Assembly (NCBI GenBank): GCA_002493085.1 | Contig: DKXQ01000054.1 | Location: 1 to 19,513, forward strand | DNA length: 19,513 bases | Reading direction: 5' to 3' | DNA from: Lachnoclostridium sp. UBA7122 | GTDB taxonomy: Bacteria; Bacillota; Clostridia; Lachnospirales; Lachnospiraceae | Program-made: the position numbers and the translations under genes | The notes under the pieces: model-generated | What the model saw: the letters and a program-made list of their open reading frames with translations, nothing else | What the model was told of the DNA's origin: nothing | Databases searched by the model: none | In this document: positions 1 to 7,895 of the stretch, piece after piece | Position numbering within the stretch: the stretch's first letter is position 1 | Layout: every line of letters begins with the position of its first letter

Positions 1-3
1 TAT

Positions 4-24
4 ACCCAGGTAAAGTTACACTAT
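4..24. repeat. Left copy of a 21-nt inverted repeat found at both window ends
   Basis: This stretch is the reverse complement of positions 19493-19513 with one mismatch in 21 (G at 10 against A in the other copy). Similarity stops immediately inside the window. No transposase gene is visible, so the repeat could be the terminal inverted repeat of an insertion sequence lying just outside the window, or the ends of a larger unit. The repeat is seen directly; its identity is not known. Confidence 0.7.
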
Positions 25-42
25 TTTATTGAATAAAAATGC

Positions 43-72
43 TTGACAGATAGGGATTGAAAAAATTATAAT
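43..72 (+). promoter_or_regulatory. Near-consensus sigma-A promoter
   Basis: TTGACA (43-48) and TATAAT (67-72) are both perfect consensus hexamers, separated by 18 bp. Transcription should start near 79-80, about 10 nt before the small ORF at 89 and 80 nt before the secreted-protein gene at 160. No operator-like repeat is obvious, so expression may be high and largely constitutive. Confidence 0.7.
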
Positions 73-88
73 TAATAAAAAAGCAGGC

Positions 89-163
89 ATGAAAAAATTT
101 TTAATTGTATTGCTGATTATTCTGATTATCACCTTATCTATTAAAAGAAGGAGGATTTTATGA
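89..163 (+). CDS. Possible 24-residue membrane peptide, overlapping the next gene
   Basis: An ATG at 89 opens a 24-codon frame whose product starts MKKFLIVLLIILIITL and ends in a basic tail (KRRR). That is one hydrophobic segment plus positive charges, as in small single-pass membrane peptides. Its TGA at 161-163 overlaps the ATG at 160 of the next gene (ATGA), the classic arrangement for translational coupling, and the AGGAGG of that gene lies inside this frame. The ribosome site for the peptide itself is weak (AGCAGG just before the ATG). The N terminus resembles that of the next protein, so it may instead be a decayed signal-peptide duplicate or a chance frame. No function is assigned. Confidence 0.35.
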   Translation: MKKFLIVLLIILIITLSIKRRRIL

Positions 164-660
164 AAAAATTTAATAAAATTATAAGTGTACTGCTTATACT
201 ATGCATTTGTACTACAGTCTTATGCACAAATAAAGCACAAGCTGCAGATTTGTATAAGTATTACAAATATCATAAATCAGATAAGTTATACGATGTTGAA
301 AAAAAATACAAGGGCATGGAAATGTCTTACAAGAAAGATTACTTTAATTATCAGGTACAGGAAATCTCAAAAAATAAGATTACATTAAAGGCCCAGACTA
401 AGTGGATAAATTCTTATGACCCCGTATTTAAGGGTAAGACAAAAACCTATGAACTTTCTTCAAAGTGTAAATTTTATTATACAAATGTTTTATTTCCGTT
501 AGAGCAGTCAGGTGATGACTATATCCGGTACTATAAGAAAATTTCTAAAAGTGTGGTTAAAAAATCACTTAAAACAGGTGATGAATGGGATAGATATTTT
601 GGTAAGGTTTTTGTAAAGAATGGTAAGGTCATTGCCATGGCATGCAATGGTGGAGACTGA
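160..660 (+). CDS. Secreted small protein of unknown function
   Basis: The 166-residue product starts with a basic n-region, a hydrophobic core (about residues 7-22) and a probable signal peptidase site after AQA near residue 28, so it is probably exported and released. The mature part is rich in lysine and tyrosine, looks mostly beta, and ends with a KVFVKNGKVIAM strand. I recognise no catalytic motif or named domain. The start is well supported: AGGAGG lies about 7 nt upstream of the ATG and a consensus promoter sits at 43-72. It is followed by a probable weak terminator at 679-705, so it is likely transcribed alone or with the overlapping peptide upstream. It shows no clear link to the beta-glucan genes. 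Confidence 0.8.
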   Translation: MKKFNKIISVLLILCICTTVLCTNKAQAADLYKYYKYHKSDKLYDVEKKYKGMEMSYKKDYFNYQVQEISKNKITLKAQTKWINSYDPVFKGKTKTYELSSKCKFYYTNVLFPLEQSGDDYIRYYKKISKSVVKKSLKTGDEWDRYFGKVFVKNGKVIAMACNGGD

Positions 661-678
661 TCAATATATCTTTAATGG

Positions 679-705
679 CTGGCATCTGGCAGGGTGTCAG
701 TTTTT
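679..705 (+). terminator. Probable weak rho-independent terminator
   Basis: CTGGCA (679-684) pairs with TGTCAG (695-700), with one G-U pair and a 10-nt loop, followed directly by TTTTT. The stem is short, so termination may be partial. It lies 18 nt after the stop codon of the secreted-protein gene. Confidence 0.45.
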
Positions 706-774
706 CATTATATGATATAGTAAATCCATCCACTGAAACAGATATTGCAGAAATCATTAGAAATGGAAAAGTTT

Positions 775-1728
775 ATGACTAGATATCTCAAATGTAAAAC
801 CAGCAGGTTTTTACTAAAAATTACAGAGTGCACAGTTGTACTGTGTTTTACAATAATACTGGCAGGATGTGCAGGCAGCATTGGCAATGTTAAAGACAAT
901 GGAAAGATAAACGTTGTTACTACTATTTTCCCATATTATGATTTTGTACGCCAGATAGCGGGGGATAAGGTGAATCTTGTTATGTCTGTACCGGCTGGCA
1001 TGGATACACATTCTTTTGAACCTACAGCAGCAGATATGATAGATATTAAAAATGCAGATGTTATAATATATAATGGCGGTGAAATGGAAGGATGGGTTGA
1101 TGAAGTTTTAAAGGCAGCGTCGGATGATAAAGCTATAACTGGGAAAATGATGGATGTTGTGGATGTTGTCATAGAGGAAATAAATGGTGAAGACACAGAT
1201 GAATACGATGAGCATATATGGACATCACCTGTTAATGCAGGTAAAATTGTATACAAAATAGCAGATATCCTGTCGGAAGCAGATAAAGATAATGCAGAAT
1301 ACTATTATAGTAACGCAGATTTGTACAATAAAAAACTTAAAAGCCTTGATAGCAGATTCATGGAAATTGCTAATTCTTCTTCAAAGAAATATCTTGTATT
1401 TGCGGACCGGTTTCCATTGCGGTATTTTGTAGATGAATATGGCATTGCCTACAGTGCGGCATTTGCAGGATGCAGTACCGAAACAGAGCCAAGTGCAGAT
1501 ACAATTGCATTTCTGATAGATAAAGTAAAAGAGGAGAGTATTCCCGTTATATTAAAAATTGAACTTACGAGTGCCAAAGTCGCAGATGTAATAGCAGAAG
1601 AGACGGATACAGCAGTTATGACATTTTATACATGCCATAATGTCACAAAAGAACAGTTCCAGAATGGAATAACTTACTATGATTTAATGGAAAAGAATAT
1701 TGATGTATTAGAAAAAGCATTGTCATAA
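775..1728 (+). CDS. Metal ABC transporter substrate-binding lipoprotein (ZnuA/AdcA-like), orphan
   Basis: This is a cluster A-I metal-binding protein (TroA/ZnuA family, PF01297) that would capture Zn or Mn at the membrane for an ABC importer. With the start at 775 it has 317 residues, a lipobox LAGC with Cys32, the opening VVTTIFPYYDF, a first metal ligand His79 in GMDTHSFEP, a second His147 in DEHIWTSP, and an ending TCHNV (His288). At the position where many relatives have a third His, this protein reads ADRFPLRYF; a similar DRFP variant occurs in clostridial homologues as I recall them. No permease or ATPase gene is nearby, so it must use a transporter encoded elsewhere or act alone. The start is uncertain: TTG at 745 and ATG at 763 are in frame, and only a weak GGA precedes 775. 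The peptidase gene follows after 57 nt. Confidence 0.82.
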   Translation: MTRYLKCKTSRFLLKITECTVVLCFTIILAGCAGSIGNVKDNGKINVVTTIFPYYDFVRQIAGDKVNLVMSVPAGMDTHSFEPTAADMIDIKNADVIIYNGGEMEGWVDEVLKAASDDKAITGKMMDVVDVVIEEINGEDTDEYDEHIWTSPVNAGKIVYKIADILSEADKDNAEYYYSNADLYNKKLKSLDSRFMEIANSSSKKYLVFADRFPLRYFVDEYGIAYSAAFAGCSTETEPSADTIAFLIDKVKEESIPVILKIELTSAKVADVIAEETDTAVMTFYTCHNVTKEQFQNGITYYDLMEKNIDVLEKALS

Positions 1729-1785
1729 CCAGAGAAATATGTGCCCCACAGCAGTTCCTTAGTACGAAGGGAGAGATGGCTTTTA

Positions 1786-2688
1786 ATGGACAATAATAAT
1801 AAACGCATAATATATGTGATGGCAGGACTGACATTTATACTGTTTATAACTGCTGCCGCATATACAATAATACAGAAATACAAGGAATTGCAGGAAGAGA
1901 CAGCTCCTGCAGCTACTGAATTCCATCTCTGGCCAGAAGCACAGACAGAAGTGTTTACAGAAGATATTGAAGATACAGGGCAAAAAACTGGTGAGCAGAA
2001 AAATAGCCATAAAGATAATAAAGAAGAGAGTTCTGAAAAAAACATAGAAGAAAGTATATTTACATATCTGCAGGGACCTAAATCGTGGTCGGAGAAGCGT
2101 GACTGGTCAGGTTCATGGGGCAGCGCATTTTATGATGGAAGTTCATTTGGCGCATTTGGATGCGGGCTTTGCTGCCTTGCCAATGTGTATTCAACAGTAA
2201 GCAGTTTCCAGTGTACACCGGCTGATATGTACAGGTTTGCCAAAAGAAATACAGAATACAGAGGCGGCGGAGCGATTGCCTGGGAGTATATGGACAGCGT
2301 ACTTGCCAGCCTCGGACTGCAAAGCGTGCCCAGGCGCAAGCCAGACAGCTACAGTGACTTTAAAAAGCAGATATCAGAAGCTTTATGCAGCATAGTGCTT
2401 GTCAGCAGTGATGCATCTAAGTGTTACTGGCAGGATACGCCAGGGCACTATGTAACACTATTTTTATATAATAAGAAAGATGATACTGTATTTCTGGCTG
2501 ATTCTGGCGACCCAGGCCATAACAGGCACTGGGTGGAACTGCGCAAGATTTATAAATCCCTTAAAGTTACAAGTGAGTGGCAGTATTTATGTGTAGGGGA
2601 CTATAATAAGGAAGAGGATACATGGAAACACAAAGCTTTAAACGGGACATGGGTAAAGCCAGATTATATTGCACAGGAGCAGGAATGA
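1786..2688 (+). CDS. Membrane-anchored C39-like cysteine peptidase
   Basis: The 300-residue protein has one N-terminal membrane segment (about residues 8-28), an acidic, low-complexity spacer (about 35-90), and a papain-like C39 peptidase domain (PF13529 type) in the C-terminal 200 residues. Likely catalytic residues are Cys126 in GAFGCGLCCL, His221 in GHYVTLFLY and Asp239 in LADSGDP. The orientation suggests an extracytoplasmic enzyme tethered to the membrane; its substrate is unknown. The start at ATG 1786 is preferred over GTG 1741 because it follows AAGGGAG (1767-1773) and directly gives a short cytoplasmic tail and membrane helix. It probably forms an operon with the metal-binding lipoprotein upstream, 57 nt away, and ends at a strong terminator. 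Confidence 0.8.
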   Translation: MDNNNKRIIYVMAGLTFILFITAAAYTIIQKYKELQEETAPAATEFHLWPEAQTEVFTEDIEDTGQKTGEQKNSHKDNKEESSEKNIEESIFTYLQGPKSWSEKRDWSGSWGSAFYDGSSFGAFGCGLCCLANVYSTVSSFQCTPADMYRFAKRNTEYRGGGAIAWEYMDSVLASLGLQSVPRRKPDSYSDFKKQISEALCSIVLVSSDASKCYWQDTPGHYVTLFLYNKKDDTVFLADSGDPGHNRHWVELRKIYKSLKVTSEWQYLCVGDYNKEEDTWKHKALNGTWVKPDYIAQEQE

Positions 2689-2727
2689 AAGCAGATAGCA
2701 AAAACAGATAATACAAAGATTAGATTT

Positions 2728-2789
2728 AACAGGCAGGCTTGTTACTATGAACGGCATAGACCATGAATAGTAACAAGCCTGCCTGTTTT
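2728..2789 (+). terminator. Very strong rho-independent terminator
   Basis: A 21-bp perfect stem pairs 2728-2748 with 2767-2787 around an 18-nt loop, and the right arm ends in TTTT. It lies 39 nt downstream of the peptidase stop codon and separates the left block from the beta-glucan locus. The length and perfection of the stem are well beyond what termination needs. Confidence 0.92.
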
Positions 2790-2847
2790 AATATAATTTC
2801 TGTATTTTTACAAATTCTTTATAAATCTAAAAAGAGTATAACACAAT

Positions 2848-2901
2848 TCTGATATTTTAGTAAACAGTCTGATATAAAAAAATCTAAAAAAATACTATAA
2901 T
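2848..2901 (+). promoter_or_regulatory. Promoter with direct-repeat operator for the first GH94 gene
   Basis: A perfect -10 TATAAT lies at 2896-2901, but there is no recognisable -35 (TATAAA at 2873-2878). Two copies of TCTGATAT lie at 2848-2855 and 2868-2875, exactly 20 bp apart, the second overlapping the -35 position. The same arrangement occurs at 11322-11373. A weak -35 covered by a two-turn direct repeat is typical of promoters turned on by AraC-family activators, and such a regulator is encoded at 18527-19267. The link between the two is inferred. Confidence 0.6.
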
Positions 2902-2930
2902 AAAATAAAATATTAAGCAGGAGGATAGAT

Positions 2931-5345
2931 ATGAAGTTCGGTTATTTTGACAACAACAAACGGGAATATGTTATCACCAGGCCTGATACACCGGCACCCT
3001 GGGTAAATTACCTTGGTTCACCGGCCTATGGTGCAATTATTTCTAATAATGCTGGTGGCTACAGTTTTGCCAGGTCTGGCGCAAATGGAAGGATTTTACG
3101 CTATATTTTCAATAATTTTGACCAGCCGGGACGCTATATTTATATACGCGATAATGACAGCAAGGATTACTGGTCTGCTTCCTGGCAGCCAGTTGGAAAG
3201 AATCTTGAAGATTACAAGAGTGAGTGCCGTCATGGAACTGCATATACAAATATAGCAGCAGACTATGATGGCATTCATTCTGATGCGTTGTATTATGTGC
3301 CATTAGATAAAGAGTATGAGGTCTGGGAACTGTCTCTTGTTAATAATTCCAGTGCCAAAAGGGAACTGGCAGTTACAGGATATGCAGAGTTTACTAATAA
3401 CAGTAATTATGAACAGGACCAGGTAAATTTGCAATATTCACAGTTTATTACAAAAACTGTATTTTGCAATAACCGCATATGCCAGCTTATACATGGCAAT
3501 CTGGATGGTCTTAAGGAAGAAGAAAATGTAGATGATAAAATTGTCGTTGAACGCTTTTTTGGAATGGCAGGCGCAGATGTAATGTCATACTGCGGGGACA
3601 GGGAGAAGTTTCTTGGACGGTATCATGGATATGGCAATCCTGAAGGCGTGGCATGTGGCAGTCTTGATGGCACTCTCAATTACAATGAAAATGGATGTGG
3701 TGCACTTTCTACTATTATTACCCTTGAACCAGGTGAGAAAAAGACTATTGTATTTGTACTTGGCATGAAATACAGTAAAGAAGCAGAAGAAATAATACAA
3801 CAGTATAAAAATCCAGAAGAGACATGTAAAAAAGAACTGGAAGAACTGGTTTCTTACTGGCATGGCAAACTTTCACATTTCCAGGTAAAAACACCTAGTG
3901 AAGAATTTAATACCATGATTAATACATGGAATGCTTACAACTGTTTTATGACATTTATATGGTCACGTGCTGCTTCCTTTATTTACTGTGGCCTGCGCAA
4001 TGGATATGGATACCGTGATACTGTACAGGATATACAAGGTGTTATCCATTTAGCGCCTGAAATGGCTCTTGAAAAAATACGCTTTATGCTTTCTGCACAG
4101 GTAGATAACGGCGGAGGGCTGCCGCTTGTTAAGTTTACACACAATCCAGGGCATGAAGATACACCTGATGATATGTCTTATGTACAGGAAACAGGGCATC
4201 CGGCATACAGGGCAGATGATGCTTTGTGGCTTTTCCCTACTATATATAAGTATATTTCAGAATCTGGCAATCTGGCATTTATAGATGAAGTTATTCCTTT
4301 TGCTAATAAAGATGAGGGCACAGTATATGAACATTTAAAAAGGGCTATTGCTTTTTCTATGGAACGCACTGGAAAGCATGGCATGCCAGCCGGGCTTTAT
4401 GCTGACTGGAATGACTGTTTAAGGCTTGGCAAGGAAGGAGAGTCTTCTTTTGTAGCATTCCAGTTATATCTTGCAATGTCAGTTATGAAAGAATTTGCAG
4501 AGTATAAAGAAGATAAAGATTACATAGCATATCTTAGTGAAAGCCAGAACAAATTAGGGGAAATTATACAAAAGCTTTGCTGGAGCAAAGACAGGTTTAT
4601 ACGCGGCATTACAGAAAATGGCGAAGTGATAGGAAAGTGCAACGACCCGGAAGCAGATATGTGGCTTAATCCGCAAAGCTGGGCAGTTATCAGTGGTCTT
4701 GCTACAGAAAGCCAGGCTGATACAGCACTTGATATGGTGTATAAAAGACTTAATACAGAGTATGGTGCAATCCTTATGGATCCGCCTTACCATGAACACG
4801 CTTTTGATGGTGCGCTTGCTGTTATATATAATGCTGGAACTAAGGAAAATTCAGGTATTTTTTCACAGTCACAGGGATGGATTATTCTGGCAGAGGCACT
4901 TCGTGGACATGGGGAACGTGCATTTAGATATTTTATGGAAAATGCACCTGCAGCACAAAACGACAGAGCAGAAGTCCGCAAGCTAGAGCCTTATTGCTAT
5001 GGGCAGTTTACAGAGGGAAAGGACAGTCCTCACTTTGGCCGTTCACATGTACACTGGCTTACAGGAACAGCATCTACTGTTATGACAGGATGTGTAGAGG
5101 GAATTTTGGGTATGCGGCCTGATTTTTATGGTATTAAAATTGAGCCAGCCATCCCAGGAAGCTGGGAAAGCTTTGAAATTGAGAAAGATTTCAGGGGGAA
5201 GCACCTGCATATTGTGGTAAATAATAAAGAACATGCAGAAACAGGCTGTAAAAAACTGGTTGTCAATGGCAAAGAAATGGAAAGAAATTATATTCCAGCA
5301 GAAATGCTTACAGAACAAACAGAAGTTTTATTAGAGATTTCTTAA
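2931..5345 (+). CDS. GH94 family disaccharide phosphorylase (cellobiose/chitobiose phosphorylase-like)
   Basis: The enzyme cleaves a beta-linked disaccharide with inorganic phosphate, giving a sugar-1-phosphate and a free sugar, and acts in the cytoplasm (no signal peptide). The 804-residue length is that of cellobiose and chitobiose phosphorylases. The N terminus carries the family opening FGYFDNNKREYVITRPD and PAPWVNYLG; the catalytic (alpha/alpha)6 barrel begins near residue 325, with GYRDTVQD at about 360 and the general acid Asp492 in YADWNDCL. ITRPD, SWQPV and the ESS stretch after ADWNDC resemble, from memory, chitobiose phosphorylase more than classical cellobiose phosphorylase. The neighbours (lichenase, GH3) still favour a beta-glucoside such as cellobiose. 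Acceptor specificity is therefore open. AGGAGG precedes the ATG. It probably has its own regulated promoter. Confidence 0.85.
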   Translation: MKFGYFDNNKREYVITRPDTPAPWVNYLGSPAYGAIISNNAGGYSFARSGANGRILRYIFNNFDQPGRYIYIRDNDSKDYWSASWQPVGKNLEDYKSECRHGTAYTNIAADYDGIHSDALYYVPLDKEYEVWELSLVNNSSAKRELAVTGYAEFTNNSNYEQDQVNLQYSQFITKTVFCNNRICQLIHGNLDGLKEEENVDDKIVVERFFGMAGADVMSYCGDREKFLGRYHGYGNPEGVACGSLDGTLNYNENGCGALSTIITLEPGEKKTIVFVLGMKYSKEAEEIIQQYKNPEETCKKELEELVSYWHGKLSHFQVKTPSEEFNTMINTWNAYNCFMTFIWSRAASFIYCGLRNGYGYRDTVQDIQGVIHLAPEMALEKIRFMLSAQVDNGGGLPLVKFTHNPGHEDTPDDMSYVQETGHPAYRADDALWLFPTIYKYISESGNLAFIDEVIPFANKDEGTVYEHLKRAIAFSMERTGKHGMPAGLYADWNDCLRLGKEGESSFVAFQLYLAMSVMKEFAEYKEDKDYIAYLSESQNKLGEIIQKLCWSKDRFIRGITENGEVIGKCNDPEADMWLNPQSWAVISGLATESQADTALDMVYKRLNTEYGAILMDPPYHEHAFDGALAVIYNAGTKENSGIFSQSQGWIILAEALRGHGERAFRYFMENAPAAQNDRAEVRKLEPYCYGQFTEGKDSPHFGRSHVHWLTGTASTVMTGCVEGILGMRPDFYGIKIEPAIPGSWESFEIEKDFRGKHLHIVVNNKEHAETGCKKLVVNGKEMERNYIPAEMLTEQTEVLLEIS

Positions 5346-5346
5346 G

Positions 5347-5419
5347 TGATATATAACGACATGATTTTTACATTTATATAATATATTTAGTATATATCAT
5401 TTGCAAAACAGGCTATAAT
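5347..5419 (+). promoter_or_regulatory. Probable promoter of the sugar ABC transporter operon
   Basis: A perfect TATAAT lies at 5414-5419, 38 nt before the start of the binding-protein gene. The matching -35 position (TATATA, 5391-5396) is poor. TGATAT (5347-5352) and its reverse complement ATATCA (5394-5399) flank the upstream region. These are the core of the repeat seen at 2848 and 11322 but in inverted orientation and wider spacing, so shared regulation is possible but not shown. No terminator is visible after the GH94 gene, so read-through is also likely. Confidence 0.45.
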
Positions 5420-5456
5420 GTGATAACAATAAAATATAATTAAGGAGGATTTTCTT

Positions 5457-6878
5457 ATGAAAAAAAAGTACATTAGTGTTTTACTGATGGCTGCTTTGAC
5501 AGCAGGAACGCTGGCAGGCTGTGGAGATACTGGCTCTGGCAGCAATGGTGGTTCTGGTACAAGCGGAGCAGAGTCAGGAAGCAGCGGGGCATCAAATGCA
5601 GAAGAAGGAAAAGTTATCAATATCTACAGCTGGAATACTGAGTTTAGTGAAAGATTACAGGCAGTTTATCCAGAGGTAAAAGAAACATCTTCTGATGGAA
5701 CAGTAACTACTTTAAAAGATGGTACAGAAATCCACTGGATTATTAATCCAAACCAGGATGGTGTTTACCAGCAGAAACTTGATGAAGCACTGCTTAACCA
5801 GGCAAGTGCCGCTGCTGATGACAAAGTTGATATTTTCTTATCAGAAACTGACTATGTAAATAAGTATACTGATGCTGATGCTGGTGCTGCAATGCCACTT
5901 ACAGAACTTGGCATTGACCCGGATACTGATTTGGCAGACCAGTATGACTTTACAAAAGTAACAGCTTCTGATGTAAATGGTGTACAGAGAGGTTCTACAT
6001 GGCAGTGCTGTCCTGGGCTGTTAGTTTACAGGCGTGATATTGCCAAAGATGTCTTTGGAACAGATGACCCTGAAAAAGTTGGCGAAAAAGTAAAAGACTG
6101 GGATACTATGAAAAAAACAGCTGGAGAACTGAAAGCAAAGGGATACTATACATTTTCTTCTTATGCAGATACATTCCGCCTGTTTGGCAACAGTATTTCA
6201 GAGCCATGGGTTAAATCCGGTGAAACTGCAATTAAGGTTGACCAGAAGATTATGGACTGGATAACTATGTCTAAAGAGTGGCTGGATGCAGGTTATCTTG
6301 ATAAAACTGTAAAGGGACAGTTTAATTCTGACTGGAACCAGGCAATGGGCTCTAAGTCTAAAGTATTTGCATTCCTCTTCCCGGCATGGGGCATTGACTT
6401 TAACTTAAAAGACAACTGGGATGGCAAAGAAGGTTCATGGGCAGTTACAAACCCTCCACAGACATATAACTGGGGCGGTTCATATATACATGCATGTACA
6501 GGTACAGATAATCCACAGCATGTTAAGGATATTATTCTTGCAGTAACTGCTAATAAAGATAATTTGTTAAAGATTTCTAAGGAGTACCTTGACTTTACAA
6601 ATACAAAAAGTGGTATGCAGGAAGCAGCAAAAGACGATAAATCATATGCTTCTGATTTCCTTGGCGGACAGAATACATTTAAATACTTTACTCCTGTCGC
6701 AGAAAATATTACTATAGCGCCACTTTCTTCATATGACCAGGGCTGTGTTGAGTTAATCCAGAATGCTTTTAGTGATTACTTCCAGGGACAGATTGATTTT
6801 GACAAGGCAAAATCAAACTTTGAAACAGCTATTATAGAGCGTTATCCTGAACTTACAGAAGTGCAGTGGGCACAGTAA
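5457..6878 (+). CDS. Sugar ABC transporter substrate-binding lipoprotein (CUT1 type)
   Basis: This is the extracytoplasmic receptor of a carbohydrate importer of the CUT1 class, which usually takes oligosaccharides. The 473-residue precursor has a lipobox LAGC with Cys22, then a Ser/Gly-rich spacer (about residues 23-50) that lifts the two-lobed binding domain from the membrane. The domain is of the family 1 solute-binding type (PF01547/PF13416). Aromatic residues are plentiful (WQCCPG, FPAWGIDF, YNWGGSY), as expected for stacking on glucose rings. Permease genes follow after 60 nt. In this context the likely cargo is beta-gluco-oligosaccharides released by the lichenase; this is inferred from neighbours. 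AAGGAGG lies just before the ATG. Confidence 0.88.
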   Translation: MKKKYISVLLMAALTAGTLAGCGDTGSGSNGGSGTSGAESGSSGASNAEEGKVINIYSWNTEFSERLQAVYPEVKETSSDGTVTTLKDGTEIHWIINPNQDGVYQQKLDEALLNQASAAADDKVDIFLSETDYVNKYTDADAGAAMPLTELGIDPDTDLADQYDFTKVTASDVNGVQRGSTWQCCPGLLVYRRDIAKDVFGTDDPEKVGEKVKDWDTMKKTAGELKAKGYYTFSSYADTFRLFGNSISEPWVKSGETAIKVDQKIMDWITMSKEWLDAGYLDKTVKGQFNSDWNQAMGSKSKVFAFLFPAWGIDFNLKDNWDGKEGSWAVTNPPQTYNWGGSYIHACTGTDNPQHVKDIILAVTANKDNLLKISKEYLDFTNTKSGMQEAAKDDKSYASDFLGGQNTFKYFTPVAENITIAPLSSYDQGCVELIQNAFSDYFQGQIDFDKAKSNFETAIIERYPELTEVQWAQ

Positions 6879-6938
6879 AGACAACTAAAAGCTGCACTAT
6901 AACATTACAACAAAGAAACAAGAAAGGAGTGCAAGCCT

Positions 6939-7892
6939 GTGAAGAAAAAAAATAAAAGTATTGATTATTCAAAGTGGGGATACATTTTTATTCTTCCATT
7001 TTTTATAAGTTTCTTTATTTTTTCATTTATTCCGCTGGCGGATACTATAAGATACAGTTTTTATGAATATTACCGCTCAGGAATTAAAGAAATTGGACCG
7101 AATTTTGTAGGAATGGCCAATTATAAGAGCCTGCTGGCATCAGATATGCTTAAATATGCAGGAAATACTTTAATCTTATGGGTTATCGGGTTTATTCCGC
7201 AGATTGTAATAGCACTGATGCTTGCTGCATGGTTTGTAGATGCGCGTTTAAAAATCCGTGGACAGCAGTTTTTTAAAGTAGTTATTTATCTGCCAAACCT
7301 GATTATGGCATCAGCGTTTGCAATGTTATTCTTTACACTGTTCTCTACTAATGGACCAGTTAATGGAATGTTGATGTCAATTGGCATTATTAAAGAGCCT
7401 GTCGATTTTACGGGGACGGTATTTGGAACCCGCTCACTGGTGGGGCTTATGAACTTCCTTATGTGGTTTGGAAATACAACAATAATGCTGATGGCAGCAA
7501 TTATGGGTATAAGTGCAGATATATTTGAGGCATCTGAAATTGATGGCTGTAACAGCATACAGAGATTCTTTAAGATTACACTTCCGCTGATACGTCCTAT
7601 TCTTGCTTATACATTGATTACTTCAATAATAGGTGGTCTCCAGATGTTTGATGTACCGCAGATTCTTACTAATGGACAGGGAAGTCCGGACCGTACATCT
7701 ACAACACTGATTATGTTCTTAAATAACCACTTAAAGAGCAGGAACTATGGTATGGCAGGTGCATTATCTGTTTACCTGTTCATTGTCAGTGGCATACTCT
7801 GTTTCTTTGTATACCGCATGACAAATGATGACGATCCAGATGGTTCAAAGGCAGCAGCAAGAAAAGCAAAAAGGGCACAAAGGAGGGGATAG
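6939..7892 (+). CDS. Sugar ABC transporter permease, first subunit (MalF type)
   Basis: The 317-residue integral membrane protein has about six hydrophobic segments, beginning with YIFILPFFISFFIFSFI near residue 14. The conserved cytoplasmic EAA loop that contacts the ATPase is seen as EASEIDGCNSIQRFFKITLPL (about residues 200-220). It pairs with the next gene to form the channel for the sugar importer. The start is GTG at 6939, supported by AAAGGAG (6923-6929) at good spacing and by the typical short basic N terminus MKKKNK. The basic tail (KAAARKAKRAQRR) lies in the cytoplasm. No ATPase gene is linked; CUT1 systems in Firmicutes often share one MsmK-like ATPase encoded elsewhere. Confidence 0.9.
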   Translation: MKKKNKSIDYSKWGYIFILPFFISFFIFSFIPLADTIRYSFYEYYRSGIKEIGPNFVGMANYKSLLASDMLKYAGNTLILWVIGFIPQIVIALMLAAWFVDARLKIRGQQFFKVVIYLPNLIMASAFAMLFFTLFSTNGPVNGMLMSIGIIKEPVDFTGTVFGTRSLVGLMNFLMWFGNTTIMLMAAIMGISADIFEASEIDGCNSIQRFFKITLPLIRPILAYTLITSIIGGLQMFDVPQILTNGQGSPDRTSTTLIMFLNNHLKSRNYGMAGALSVYLFIVSGILCFFVYRMTNDDDPDGSKAAARKAKRAQRRG

Positions 7893-7895
7893 CTT

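Noticed and set aside
1741..1785. GTG start for the C39-like peptidase
   Set aside because: The extra 15 residues add nothing recognisable, and the ribosome binding site lies downstream of it, before ATG 1786.
5347..5399. A third full copy of the direct-repeat operator before the ABC transporter operon
   Set aside because: Only inverted TGATAT and ATATCA cores 41 nt apart are present; no 20-bp direct repeat is found, so it is kept only as a weak possibility.
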